From the NCBI GenBank assembly GCA_013423325.1, contig BLJB01000068.1:1-64000 (forward strand): a DNA stretch of 64,000 nucleotides, written 5' to 3'. Below, piece after piece: positions 22,969 to 33,967 of the stretch. This DNA comes from Usnea hakonensis. Its lineage: Eukaryota > Ascomycota > Lecanoromycetes > Lecanorales > Parmeliaceae. The notes under the pieces are model-generated. The model searched no databases. It saw only the letters and a list, made by a program, of their open reading frames with translations, and was not told the DNA's origin. Every line of letters begins with the position of its first letter. Position 1 is the stretch's first letter. The position numbers and the translations under genes are program-made.

Positions 22969-22997
22969 GGTTAGAAAATAGAATGCGTCTAAGCAGC

Positions 22998-23786
22998 TCA
23001 CGTGTTGGCTTCCCTCAACAGCTCTGTGACAGTGACTATGCGGTAGCCTTTACGCCGAATCTCGGGAAGCACCTTTCGTAGCATCGGAGCCGTCCAAGAC
23101 CTCCTATCGTGGCAGACGATTACCCCTCCAGGCCGCAACATACTCAATATATGGGTGGCATTGATACGCCAAAAAGGAATCTGCGGATCATGAGGATATA
23201 TGCTACCCAGGACCAGCCGGTAGCCCAATCTGTCCAGCATCTTTCGCATCCTTTGGCTGAAAAATCCTGATCCTGGACGAAAGTATTTCGGAGGAGGCTC
23301 TGCGTCAATGGCAGCGTACGCTTCGTGGAGGCTCCCTTCCACAGAGTGAATCTGGTCGACGAGGGTGGCATCGCTGAGGGATCGCGAAGGCTCATCGCGC
23401 ATCGCATGATTGCCAAGCTCATTTCCATTGCGGATCATATCTTGTAGGATTTTCTCGTTCCCTGCGATCTGCGATCCGATGACAAAAAACGTCGCTGTTG
23501 CAGCATTGGATTTCAGGATCTGCATAATCTCATTGGTGTAATCGGATGGTCCATCGTCAATTGTGAGGGCAACGACTTTTGACGATGTCGAGACACGCCA
23601 AAGAACATCCGGCCATCGCCACTGGAAGTAGCGCACCAGATATGCTGGTGGCTTGTATACCAAGTATAAGGGCGCGATCAAGATGCACATGAAAATGAAA
23701 AGGCCGAGCATGATTGCGATCCTTGAGCGTCGAGCTCTTCTACGCAACCTGGAAAGCCATCGAGGGAGAAGTGATACGAAGAACAT
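22998..23786 (-). CDS. Membrane-anchored polysaccharide deacetylase (NodB/CE4 family)
   Basis: Single exon, 262 aa. An Arg-rich N-terminus (RLRRRARRSR) and one membrane helix (about residues 25-46) predict a type II membrane protein with the enzyme in the secretory lumen or outside. The NodB domain follows: TIDDGPS (motif 1, metal Asp), GNHAMRDEPS (motif 2, metal His at the first His; the usual second His is not obvious), RPGSGFF (motif 3) and IVCHD near the end (catalytic His). CE4 enzymes remove N-acetyl groups from chitin or related polymers. Fungal members modify the wall. The substrate cannot be told from sequence. The altered second motif suggests a divergent active site. Confidence 0.8.
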   Translation of the reverse strand: MFFVSLLPRWLSRLRRRARRSRIAIMLGLFIFMCILIAPLYLVYKPPAYLVRYFQWRWPDVLWRVSTSSKVVALTIDDGPSDYTNEIMQILKSNAATATFFVIGSQIAGNEKILQDMIRNGNELGNHAMRDEPSRSLSDATLVDQIHSVEGSLHEAYAAIDAEPPPKYFRPGSGFFSQRMRKMLDRLGYRLVLGSIYPHDPQIPFWRINATHILSMLRPGGVIVCHDRRSWTAPMLRKVLPEIRRKGYRIVTVTELLREANT

Positions 23787-24430
23787 GGAAGAAAGAGGAG
23801 TGTCTGATTCCGGCTCGAGGCCAGAGCAGATATATTATGAAATTTATGTAGCATTTTGCATGTCGAGATACCTGACAGTTGGGATGCCAAGACCATCAGC
23901 CCTAAGATAATCTAAGGTAGTACCCTCTTCTGCCTCAGGCCTTCAATCTACCTCTACTGGTATCAACGCATGTGGCTCACCTTCAGTCTCTATCTGTAGT
24001 AGGAACCCGTCACAAGAGGCTGAAACTACAGGCATTTCACAAACGTGTGACATTCGTACTTGCTGCCAATGAAAATCAAGTTGACATTTGTTCGGTCAAC
24101 GAAAAGTGCATAGCGGCAATGCAGCAAGAGGAACAGCCACTCAGCCAGAAAAGGCGGCTTGAACACCATTGGAGGTCAAAATGGAACAATGGATGAAGCT
24201 AAAACGGTCCCTGCACCGTTGATATATATATTGTGTTTTCCTGTTCTTGAGAGCCCAACCTCCATGAAACGTCCTTTGTGAATATTCGCTCCACCCCAAT
24301 TTTGTGGCACATTAGATCCTTCAATGGTATGCTCCTAAGTGCGTTAAACTCTGTAAGTCGTGTCCAGAGTTGCGGTGTCCGAAGTAGCTAACAGGCATTT
24401 CTTGATAGCCTCTTGATATTTGATCCTCTC
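23787..24430. other. Intergenic region
   Basis: Only short frames without recognisable content; contains the presumed promoter of the deacetylase gene. Confidence 0.4.
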
Positions 24431-24753
24431 CCTCTGCTATCACACGCACCTCCTCCAACATTACCTTCGCCATTGCCTCTCAGAAATTCTTTTCTCTTCC
24501 CAGCGACCGTGTGTCCGTGGGGGCCATCTTTGAGGCGAAGGGAGGGTTCAAAAACCTGGAGGCTGTTGAATATATATTAGTCGGGGATTTGTCTGGCGCG
24601 AAGGGCAGAGCGACGGAATCAAAGGGCATGATGGCTGAGACTGCCGCGCTAGTCGAGAACGATTCCGGAAACCTTGAGCCTGAAGTAGTAAGGATGTTAG
24701 TAGGGCTGGCAGTTGCTACTGGTGCGATTGGAGCCTTGGTTTTATTGAGCTGA
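24431..24753 (+). CDS. Possible 3' exon of an unrecognised gene with a hydrophobic C-terminus
   Basis: An open frame of about 105 codons with no ATG of its own, so it could only be a 3' exon. It ends in MLVGLAVATGAIGALVLLS, a tail resembling a GPI-anchor signal or a single membrane helix. A ctaacag acceptor lies just upstream at 24390-24396, but its frame does not join cleanly and I found no convincing first exon. It may be a decayed gene. Confidence 0.25.
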
Positions 24754-27700
24754 TTTGGTTGATTTGGTACAACTCAAGAATGGATTGGAGTATCTCTCGG
24801 GTCATCTGCCTCCAGTGGGCTGCACATCAAGGTCGTCGGTCAAGGCTCTAATGCAATACCTCTCCATTCAGATACCCTTCCTCGGGCATCTCTTGAAAGC
24901 CGTGAACGCCAATACATTGTGGTATCACACCCAGGTCCTCATCAATTCAACTATTGTACCACAGCCATATAATGACACAATCTTGATGACCTTGACTCCG
25001 ACGTGCCTAATTAATCCAACGCCGATTACACAAGCAGTCCTACCTAGGCAAGACTGTCCTCGGTCTGAAGCTTTGAGCTCCGAGCTGTTTTTGGTGCTTG
25101 TAAGCGAACGTTCGATTGTTATCAGTATGCTTGCATACTTTGCATATCGCTATCTTTATTTGCTTCTCCTTGTCCAATCACGTGTCCAGTCCTCGAGATA
25201 CTGTCTTCTGGACTGCTCCCGGTTGAGCTCAGCACCTTGTCTGGCCCATAAAGATGCGTTATACCGGTCAATATTTTGCAAGTTGTTGCAGGTCTGAGCC
25301 GATACGTTTGAGGCATTTGAACCGTCGCTATGCTGGGAATGCTCGCCTTGAACCTCGGACATGGATTGCCTGCGACGTCACTTAATGGTCGAGGCGACCC
25401 CTTGGGGTCAGAGAGCGGGGTGATATGGGAGGAGACTCACGGCATCGTTAGACAGTGACGACAACAAATGAACTCTGTCCTGTTACCGGAAGCAAGCTAA
25501 GCGAGTATCAGGTGCGTGGTTTTTAGTGTAGGGTGGAATCATCCAAGAAGTCTTCATAAGTATGATTTATTTTTCTGGCCAGAGCCAGCAGATAATTCTG
25601 GCCTCTGGCCTCGGCCATGAGCAGACAACTGATCATGTTTCACAGATGCGCATTAACCTCAAATACTACCACGTTGCTTTTACAACCACATGGGAGACAT
25701 CAAATGAGCATTTGCCAATTGGAATACGGAGTGAAGATCACCTTTGGCTCATGTTTCATAGAGTCGAGATGGCACGGGGATTTGAAAAAAAAAAAGGGAA
25801 CAGCATCCCGACAAGCCTGAACATCTTTAGCATCAAGTTGTCCTAAAATTAATTGTGGCTCAAGAATGGGTGCATTGAAGCATGGCCAGAACGCCTCAAT
25901 ACCTTCAGAGCTGTAAGAGACAGTATGTTTGCCACCGGGAAAAAAGAGACTACTGCTGAGTTCTAACAGCTGTGAAACAGGAATAGGATTCATCATTGGT
26001 TACAGCTTGCCAAAATATGTGTATGCTGAGCGTGTGTTACATCGGTTCACTGTAAATGCTGATGATTTGCGTATTCTAGCTACAAACTTGCGCCATCATT
26101 TCTACATTGCCGAGCTTGCCTTCCGTGCCAAATTCAGCCATCTTTACCTCACAACCATGTCCCCATCGCACTTTACTACAGCCAATATGCTTCAGTCGTA
26201 CATATGTGGACCTGCATGTACCGACTTGCATTAAAATTCGGTAATCGCCGCCACTGCAGGCTCAAGGTTTCGGTATGTATTTATCCTTCGACCATGTGCG
26301 TCTTTTTCTCACCGCACACCATGTATTGAAGCCCTTGTTTCAATTTTCGACAAGGTATGGGTATCAAACAGGGCGTGACTAAGTGTGACCGTATTGCATA
26401 AGGCTGTCGGTCTATCTGCGAGACCGGTGCCTGCTTTTGCCTTCTCGGCCGCATAGGAAAGTTCGCAGCGCCAACCATTGGAGCTCCACTCGTACCTTTC
26501 TTTATAATTAATAACGGCTATCCAGAAACGCGCATGCAGTAGCCTTCTCTTCTTCTCGTTTGTCATGCCTTAGCGTGAATTCCTACACCGCCACGAGCCC
26601 TCTGTTCGCAACCAATAAGGTCCAGCGGTACCTGTCCCGGAACGCCTTTTTTAACACTATTGCAGTATACCCTCATCAGAAAGGCTTTTACTTTCGAACG
26701 CATCCGAATGTCCTGACACAGCAATGGACGGCAGGCTGATTTCGAGGGCTGTTCAATAAGTACTGCGGACAAGTGCTGGCTATGTACTTCAGCCTCTTGC
26801 GTGGGAGGAAATCCCGCACACACGCCCTAGTTAGACTCGCAAGTCTGCCTTACTCAGAGATCATGAGTCTCAGCTCCAATACGCTCGCCACCATGCCGTT
26901 CCATTTACCTTCCATCCAGCTATTGAATCGTAGCTGAAGTTTGGTTATGGCAGCTCTTTCTGAAACACCATCAGCATTGGGATTCTCCCCCGTTAGACAA
27001 AGCTAAGGACGACTCTTTTTAATATTGTGTACTCAAAGTAGGTTGAAGGATCAGGCAAGTACGGAAAAACTGCCTTAAATAGTATCGGGGTAACAACCCG
27101 TACTGATACTATCCAATCGGCTCATGCTAGAGACCGACTGTGGACTGAACGCTCGGAATTCCACGAGATGAGCCAAATCTTACATAGCCATTTCGCCAAT
27201 CACCGCCGTTCCTGCATCGTAATATAACAACCCCTCGGCAATTCTCAAGACGTTGATCATCGCTCGAGCGCGCTAGTCTGAGGCTCTGACAGGTAGTGTA
27301 CCCTTGAGCTTGTCGTCAAGAAAAACCCGACAGCGCCTGATTACAATCTCATCGTACCGCTCGAGCTGCAGATGTCAACATACGAGACACATCGGTGATG
27401 CCGATGCTTGATGAAGGAAAGATCTTCAAAGTATTAAAGTATCTGCAACCCTTTGAAGATCGTCTGGTTTCACAAATGGTCGTATCGAGGTCTCATGACC
27501 TTTGTTTTCATGCATTTTTCTCACGCTTCTGATTTGCTCCCCGTGTTGCACCTTTGAAAGGTATCTGCTCAAGTGTTCCTCCTCAGGAATGGGAAGAAAA
27601 GCTTTTAGAAAGATTAATTCAATCAAGACAAACTCAAGTTCCCTTCTGCTGCCTGCTGCTCGGAACAATATTTTTTCAAGTTCGTGCCGACGAGAACCCT

Positions 27701-28154
27701 CCCATGCTTTTCTGTCAAACGGAACACAAGATTTTGATCTAGAAAAGATGCGTCGCCTAAGAAGATCAAAAGCTTCAAACAGCTATTGTCACCTGATGCA
27801 GTCAGGCAATGGCATGAATATCAAGCTGAGCCATGTTTGTATTCACAAAGGCTCATGATAGAAGCTGCCTGAACATCTTCACTGTTCCTGAGGGCATAGA
27901 CAAAGCCAACTCCTCTATGCCCATCCACACCACCATCGCGCTCCAAAATGCCAGATCATTCATCTCCAGTGGCAAACGGGTCGCAATTCTGTTTGTCTCT
28001 ATGAGTTTAGTCTTTGCGTTGCTGCCTGTATACTTATTGTCGTTCTCTTTGTGAGTTTTCTTATGATAATGAAACATATCTTTGCGTTTTCGTAGAAGGC
28101 AAACCACCAGCGACAACCAACATCCCGAACAACCCCAGCTACTTCATATAAGAG
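24754..28154. other. Gene-poor region
   Basis: No gene I can support in 3.4 kb. An ATG-poor open frame at 24755-25297 (plus) and frames at 25700-25996 and 26309-26566 (both minus) are longer than average but show no domain, no clean splice partners and no repeats. A short inverted repeat flanks tagtatcggggtaacaacc near 27077. Confidence 0.45.
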
Positions 28155-28741
28155 ATGGATCAGTCTGTGGGTAAGCCTGCTACTTCTACCAAAGTCCTCC
28201 AGCAGGAATTTCCAAGAAGTCCACAATCAACTCCCACGACGCCCCGTCACCTCATCAGCCATGGACTGCGGTAGTTCACGAGAAGAGCAGAATCATCCAC
28301 AAGAAGAGCAGAATCCTCCACAAAAGAAGCAGAATCCTCCACAAAAAGAACAGAATCCTCCACCAGAACAGAAGAGAGAAGTCGTGGTACTCGAACCAAA
28401 GTCTCAAGCGATTGAGACGGTGAAAATATCAGCAGATGGCAGAAGTAGTGCGTTAAGCAGTCGCTCCCCAAACAAAGAAAGAGTTCTTTGCTGATGAGAC
28501 CATTATAGTCCAAAATCACTGGAGCGAAGACGTGGACAGCACCTGGAACGGGAAAACAATCCACGTCTACTGCGAAAACCCGAATGCGGAGCCAAAAAAT
28601 TACAGAATCTATCCCCATGAATCGCCGAACGGTGAATTGATTCGGACGTTCGAGGTAAAAGAACACTGGGGTCAAGGGGTGGAGCGGAAGTTGTACATTG
28701 GTCCAATACCTGAACCAGCACCCACGTCAACACACAGTTAG
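28155..28741 (+). pseudogene. Small lineage-specific gene with a 7-residue repeat, apparently frame-broken
   Basis: A start at 28155 (MDQSV) can splice at gtaagc (28171) to a frame running through 28261-28494 that carries EEQNPPQ-type repeats. A second frame, 28463-28741, encodes an 80-90 aa segment (IIVQNHWSEDVDSTWNGKT ... LYIGPIPEPAP) that looks like a folded small domain. The two overlap near 28465, but no GT/AG pair joins them in phase, so there is a +1 break, a missed non-standard intron, or two genes. Family not recognised. Confidence 0.35.
28285..28368 (+). repeat. 21-bp coding minisatellite, four units
   Basis: Four consecutive units of 21 bp (gagcagaatcctccacaaaag type) encode the heptad E-Q-N-P-P-Q-K. 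Differences between units are few and partly non-synonymous, so the array should vary in copy number between strains. Confidence 0.75.
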
Positions 28742-29389
28742 ATTTTCGAGCCGTGTAGGTTCTTTCTGGGAGAGGTTGGAAGCTTAAGGCGATCCCGTTC
28801 ATTTTCTCCAAGATACGGGTACTTTGACGCTTCAAGCCCTCACTTTTTAAAAATGCTGCTTTCAAAAAAAAAGCACGGGGCAAAGAAGGCGAGTAGAACA
28901 ACTAAGAACAGAATTTGTCAAATAAAGGAATTTCAAGCCCCCGGTCGTCGAGCCAAAAATTTGACAATGCAGACATCCGTGTTTCCGAATGCCCCTTCCA
29001 AACGCACGAGAAACGCTGGATCTGAGATCCTGAACAGTGCGATTGAAGCGAAAATTTTGACTAGATAGCAAAGGAAGGAAATCCCACACCCGTAGTCGTC
29101 CCGCAAAATACCATCCATCTTTATCCCACATTGCCGAGAGTAATTTGCAAGCTCTGTCGTTGCTCCAGAATTGACAAGGTGGCTTGTGAAGTAGTGGTCA
29201 AGTACTACAGCACAGTAGTCAGAAGTAGGATTTATTACAGATAGGACTCGCAACGTTCCATAGATATAAAGTACAGTTGATGATGAAACGATAAATATCA
29301 AGTCATAACCTCATCATCTTCTACGTACGAAAACGAAACCCAATGCTCCCAAAATTCAAAACCCCCCCTCTTCCCCCCAAAACCCAACC
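28742..29389. other. Intergenic region
   Basis: No gene seen. C-rich from 29345 where it meets the 3' end of the patatin gene. Confidence 0.5.
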
Positions 29390-31100
29390 CTACCCAGGAT
29401 AAACCCACGCATACTCCCTTCCCCTCTCCACCCTCTCATCCAAATCCAATTCCACCCCTTCCCCCTGGCCCCCTCCCTCTCCAACCCCAGGTAGAGCATG
29501 CTCATTCTCCAAATGCGTCCGAAAGTCCGCCGCCGTCTGAAACCTCACTTTCCCGTTCCCCGCCTCGCACATACCTTTCCCTTCCCCCTCCCCCTCATAA
29601 CCCCCTTTCCCCCCCACCCCGTCGCACCGATAAAACGCCGTCGTAGCAAAGCGCTCCCACCTCGCCGGATCCAGCTCCGCGCGGCGCCGTCTGCGCTGGA
29701 CGAGGGCTTTGGCGCAGTCTTGGAGGGAGGTTTGGATCTCTTTGGGGGCGAGGTAGCGTTTTGTGGCAAGGGAGATGGCTTGGATGGTAAGGGAGCCTGG
29801 GGGCCGGGGTTGGGGTTGTTTGCGAGAGCAATGGTTCCTTTTCGATTTGGACACATCGTGCGTCTTCCATTCGTCCATAGCAATCTCGCCGAGCACGTCG
29901 CCGCCGTCGAAGCGGTAATACGGGAACCTTTCCGCGAGGTCAAAGCGCGCGAGGTAAGACATGGATTTGTGGGTGAGGGTCGTCAGGGTGGGTCTTTTGA
30001 TCGCGGCGACGATGTTGGCCGCGACGTCCCAGGCATGGCCCTTTTTGTCGGAGAACAATTGGAATTTGCCGACGCCGGTTCCGATGCTGACGAAGGGACC
30101 AATGTGCTTGCTGAGGCCGCCGTGGGCTTCGACGACGTCGTGGTAGGCCTCTTCGCTCGGGTTGTTGCAGCCGAATCCGCCGTCTTTGAAACGCATGGCG
30201 GGCTGGGGAACACCTCGATGGGCTGGCAAGATCCTGACGGGACGGAAGTAGGCCGGCGCGGCTGCGGTGGCTCGGGCGACTTTGTGCAATGGTATTGATG
30301 ATGGGTGGTGCTTAGGATCTGATCTTAATTTCTCATATACGTCGTCTCGAGCATGGGTCGGCGGGTCATATGTACGGAAAAGGTATGGCACGTCTCCCCG
30401 AGCGCTGCAGTCTGGATAGGCAATGACAATACTAGAAGGCACTTAGCGGAGAGTCCGGAGCGCAATAAGTAGAGAATGCATTTTGGCGAACCATTGGGAT
30501 AGGCCGTCCTCGATTTCATAATTCAATCTGTACCCAGTACTGTTATGTCTTGCAGTGGCTTCGTTGACGACCCTCTTCAATACATCGGAGCTATACTTGG
30601 GCCACAAGACGCCACCCCAAGAGCACGGCCTTGGATGGCCAAAGATCTCATCACCCAAGATCTTGTACTCGTTTATGCAATCATGGACCGTCATGCGGAG
30701 ACAGAACAACATGATGCTGATAAGGCCTCCAGTACTGGTTCCGGCCCCGTAGTCGAAGTAATGACAAGGTAAAAAAAGAGAATCGTCGGATAAACCCTTT
30801 GAATTGGTCTTTGTCACGGGAGTCGCTTCGAATGACTTGGCATTCTTGGTAAACTGTGTGCTGAATCCAACTCTGGTGGGTTTGTAAATGCAAGGCGAGA
30901 AACTTGACTCGATGGCAGGGTCGATGCGCCTTTCCTCTATCGCTATCTTCTCCATGAGCGCTTGAAGCATGAGCAGGCTACCATAGCCTCTTATGCCACC
31001 ACCATCTTTGACAAAGTCAGCGCGTTTGATGACGTTGTTATCGGTTCGTATGCTTACCAAAGCTGATGATGGCTTGTCTCGTCCACTCGTCCCCTGTCAT
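29390..31100 (-). CDS. Patatin-like phospholipase with C-terminal C2H2-like segment (copy 1)
   Basis: Three exons (31100-31058, 31005-30492, 30431-29390, minus) give 532 aa. Patatin signatures are complete: the oxyanion loop DGGGIRGYG (residues 15-23), the nucleophile elbow GTSTGG (Ser about 105) and the catalytic Asp in KDGGFGCNNPS (about 270). This predicts an acyl hydrolase using a Ser-Asp dyad on phospholipids. Near the end FRTHLENEH with two upstream Cys resembles a single C2H2 zinc finger, although the Cys spacing is stretched by a Gly/Glu-rich insert. The paralogue at 54473-56977 has the same patatin and C2H2 parts plus an N-terminal hydrolase domain. Here only the linker MTGDEWTRQAIISFG remains before the patatin. 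The last intron uses a weak donor, gttcgc, placed where the paralogue has its own intron. Confidence 0.83.
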
Positions 31101-31919
31101 TCTAGTTGTATATACCGCTCGACTCAGACAGAGAACAGAAAAGGATGGGAACTCTCAGGAGACGATCCGACCTGCCTTTTGTACGATGTCGAGCTTCAGT
31201 AACATATGCACCACGAAATTGGAGTAAAGTCTCCAGAGCGGTAGACAAGGCTGTATCTGCATGTTCCTTTCTAAATATAATGCTAAGGGAACAAGGGAGC
31301 TGCGCCCAATCAATTGCAGTCAGGATTGATCGATACTAGCGGAGAAGGCTGTCACAGCAGAAAATGCTAATTTACGTTTTAACAATGAGCTATTCCATAA
31401 GTCACGACAACTAGACTTACTCGCAATGAAGTCTTTTTTGGCAATCAAAAGAAGGTACACCGTGAAAGCAGACGACTTGCTCGACTTCAGGCCCTCAAAA
31501 CGTAGACAATCTGTTCCAAGGAGAGGAAAAGGGGCGGTTTGGATGAAAAGGGGGGGGGGGGGGAAGGAAAAGGGGGGAAGGGGGTCTCATNNAGGGGGGG
31601 GGTGGGGAAAAGGGGGGGGGGGGGGGGAAGGAAAAGGAGGGAAGAGTGTCTCATCACCACCAATCTGCATCCGAAATGTGCGAGCCGTACATCGAGACAG
31701 CAGACAGGTTTCTCGAGGTAGATAATCCAATCAAAATCCCATCCTTCACAGAGCCTGTGGCCTTTTTTTCTTCTCAGGACAGATTAACATTCACCAGATG
31801 ACCAGAAAGTGTAATTGCTTGTACCTTTGAAGGGCTCCTGCATGTTGGAGAGCAAATCAGACGCCATGCCAACCCTCCGGTACTGGACTCGACCTACAGC
31901 TTACAAGCGCCTAAGACTC
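31101..31919. other. Intergenic region with poly-G tract and assembly gap
   Basis: No gene seen. It is where a hydrolase-domain exon would be expected if copy 1 of the patatin matched copy 2, but I see no trace of one. Confidence 0.5.
31545..31640. repeat. Low-complexity poly-G/GGAAAAGG tract with two unknown bases
   Basis: Long G runs interrupted by gaaaagg units occur in two near-identical halves separated by nn at 31591-31592. The two halves (ggggggaaggaaaagg...ggaag..gtctcat) suggest a mis-assembled or collapsed repeat across a sequencing gap. Confidence 0.85.
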
Positions 31920-32519
31920 TTACTCAGCCTCTCGACGTTGCTCAACGCGCTTTGTCATACCTGTTCAGTACTTTTGTACTCGAGATCAGTGCGGGTTTTC
32001 TGTAAACACTTACGAGTCCTATTCTGTCCAGCAAGCTGGTTGGCCATTAGGCCCTTGGCAATGATCTTATCCGCATTGTAGATTCCTTTGAGATATCGTT
32101 TCGACAGGTACGCGAAGCCTCTTTGCCAGGCAGGATTGGACATGAACTGATTGGCCTCGGTGTGGTTCGAGTCCGAAATGTTCCAACGGATAAACGATGC
32201 CACCACACCTTTTCTGCACCACCTAAGATTGGTCTTCTGCCAGCTGCCGGTACCCGCAATCAAGGGTATTTCCTCGAAAAGCGTTAGCGATTCCCTCTAG
32301 CGCGAAAATAAGTCCAATTCTGGTTTAGTAGTAGCACAAGAATAGTACCATACGATAATGTCGACCGAGTCTTGTAGGTTTACCCATAGCGAACGATCCG
32401 TCTGTAAAGCCTTCGGCGTCAATATTCCAGCGTACTCCTGAAAAGTATCGCTTGTAGTCGATGGTTTCTGTCTCTATGAAACGCTCAGGTTCCCAATAAT
32501 ATGCAATTGTGACAGTCAT
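31920..32519 (-). CDS. Unrecognised protein, 164 aa, overlapping the FAD oxidoreductase stop codon
   Basis: I do not recognise a family. Three exons (32519-32349, 32296-32014, 31960-31920, minus) keep one frame and give 164 aa. Introns are 52 and 53 bp, the first with a tactaaac branch site and the second with a gtaagtg donor. The sequence is rich in aromatic and basic residues (AYYWEPERFIETE, RHYRMRESLTLFEE, PAWQRGFAYLSKRYLKGIY) without signal peptide or membrane helix. Its ATG overlaps the stop of the upstream FAD oxidoreductase as ATGA, so the two frames share bases. Being next to, and on the same strand as, that enzyme, it could be co-transcribed or functionally linked; that is inference. 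Confidence 0.5.
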
Positions 32520-33967
32520 AATTGACTCTTCACTTCAAGATCCATTGGGGAGACTTTTGCATGGAGTCTCCCTCGAAATTTGCGTTTCATCCTATCAGGA
32601 GTGACACGAAACGCTTTCGGGAACCACCGATCCAGCGCTTCGTCGTCTTGGCTTATAATCTCACATAGCGCTATCGCAGATTCAAAACAAAGTACCATTC
32701 CAGATCCTTGAAAAGATGCAGCAATGTACAGATCCTCTTCGCCAGGCATCTGTCCAATGAGGGGAAAGCCATCTGCAGAGTATCCCATTATCCCTGTCCA
32801 GGCTCTGCGCAAACGACCGTTCGGATGGTCATGCCCCCAATTAGTGCCGAACCGCGTTGCTGCGCTGTTTTCAACGTATTCAAGTATGACAGCATCCGTT
32901 GTGGTGTCATCTGTGGTTCCGAACTCGCAGATGCCCTCGTCTGCCCCTTTCGTAGAACCACCACCGATCATAATATCGCCTGCAAACGTTGAACCTTGTG
33001 GGCGAGGTATCATGTACTCGTAGCCGTCATCATATATAAATGAATATGTTGTTGCCAGACCATTATCTGGGAGACCTGAGCCAGGTCGCTGAGCAGTCAT
33101 GTGCCCTCTCAATGGCACAATCACGCCCTGTAGTGGTGGGTACAGATGTGCGGTGTATCCATTCGTTGCCAACACCAGCTTTTCCGCTGCGACGGTGCCG
33201 CGTGGTGTCTCTACGATCCATCCTCTATGCCCACTCCCGCGCTTCCTGATCTTCAATACAGGTGTCTCCGTCTGTAAATTCAGGCCCCTCTCCAGGGCTA
33301 ATGCCAAGACAGCGATGACAAACTTGTATGCACTCAGACTTCCAGCTTCGTAAGATATCGCACCTAGAGAGCCCTGTGCTAAGAATTTCTTGTCGGCCTC
33401 TTCAGCGTCCCAAAACCTGTACTGCGCGACTGGATCCTTATCGCCGAGTACCCTCTTGAGCTCTGCCACAGCCTTTTGGGCCTTAGTCCACTGCCCCTGA
33501 TCATAGATTACATCGACTGTGTCTCCCTGCCAAGAATCACACTCAATGCTATTCTCTCTGGCAAAAGCATGTACTTTCCTCATGCAATTGTATCCAAACC
33601 TTGCTATTTTTGCAGCCTCTCTTTCGCCATGATCATTGATATTGTCCAAAATCTCACGATAAGCGACACACTTCGTGTGCCCGCCATTTCGTCCAGTCGC
33701 GCCTGAACATGCGGTACGGGCTTCGAGTAAGAGGACAGAGGGCGGGCAGGGCTGACTCAGAAGCCTATGAGCGAGTGTAGCGCCAGTAATGCCAGAGCCA
33801 ATGATGAGCGTTTCTACGGTGCTGGGAAGTTCGATCGTGGTTCTATGGTTTGAAAGGCGAGAGGGCGGTTCTTGCCAGTATGATATCGTAGGGTTCGGGG
33901 AAGGTAGACCGGGACGGATCGAGGCTCGGTCTTCCATCCTGGCACAAAATGAATTGGGGGGCACCAA
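32516..33967 (-). CDS. FAD-dependent oxidoreductase, DAO family
   Basis: Single exon, 483 aa. After a short N-terminal extension (SYWQEPPSRL, typical of fungal DAO-type enzymes) comes the FAD Rossmann motif IIGSGITGATLAHRLL (about residues 54-69) with the acidic end of strand 2 (LLLEARTACSGATGRNGGHTK). LVLATNGYTAHLYPPL and a C-terminal FAD-contact region (GYSADGFPLIGQMPG, AASFQGSGMVL) complete the DAO fold. Such enzymes oxidise C-N bonds of amines or amino acids with FAD and oxygen; the substrate cannot be read from sequence. No organelle signal is evident. MEDRAS at residue 11 is an alternative start. The stop codon overlaps the next gene's ATG. Confidence 0.85.
   Translation of the reverse strand: MVPPNSFCARMEDRASIRPGLPSPNPTISYWQEPPSRLSNHRTTIELPSTVETLIIGSGITGATLAHRLLSQPCPPSVLLLEARTACSGATGRNGGHTKCVAYREILDNINDHGEREAAKIARFGYNCMRKVHAFARENSIECDSWQGDTVDVIYDQGQWTKAQKAVAELKRVLGDKDPVAQYRFWDAEEADKKFLAQGSLGAISYEAGSLSAYKFVIAVLALALERGLNLQTETPVLKIRKRGSGHRGWIVETPRGTVAAEKLVLATNGYTAHLYPPLQGVIVPLRGHMTAQRPGSGLPDNGLATTYSFIYDDGYEYMIPRPQGSTFAGDIMIGGGSTKGADEGICEFGTTDDTTTDAVILEYVENSAATRFGTNWGHDHPNGRLRRAWTGIMGYSADGFPLIGQMPGEEDLYIAASFQGSGMVLCFESAIALCEIISQDDEALDRWFPKAFRVTPDRMKRKFRGRLHAKVSPMDLEVKSQL

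Noticed and set aside
24755..25297. 180-codon plus frame after the hydrophobic-tail exon
   Set aside because: No ATG near its start, no recognisable domain, and a competing equally protein-like frame; not enough support.
27077..27115. Short inverted repeat tagtatcgg...ctgatacta as regulatory element
   Set aside because: Short, imperfect, and not near any supported gene.
29498..30298. Long plus-strand frame of 266 codons
   Set aside because: Antisense shadow of the GC-rich patatin exon; no family features.
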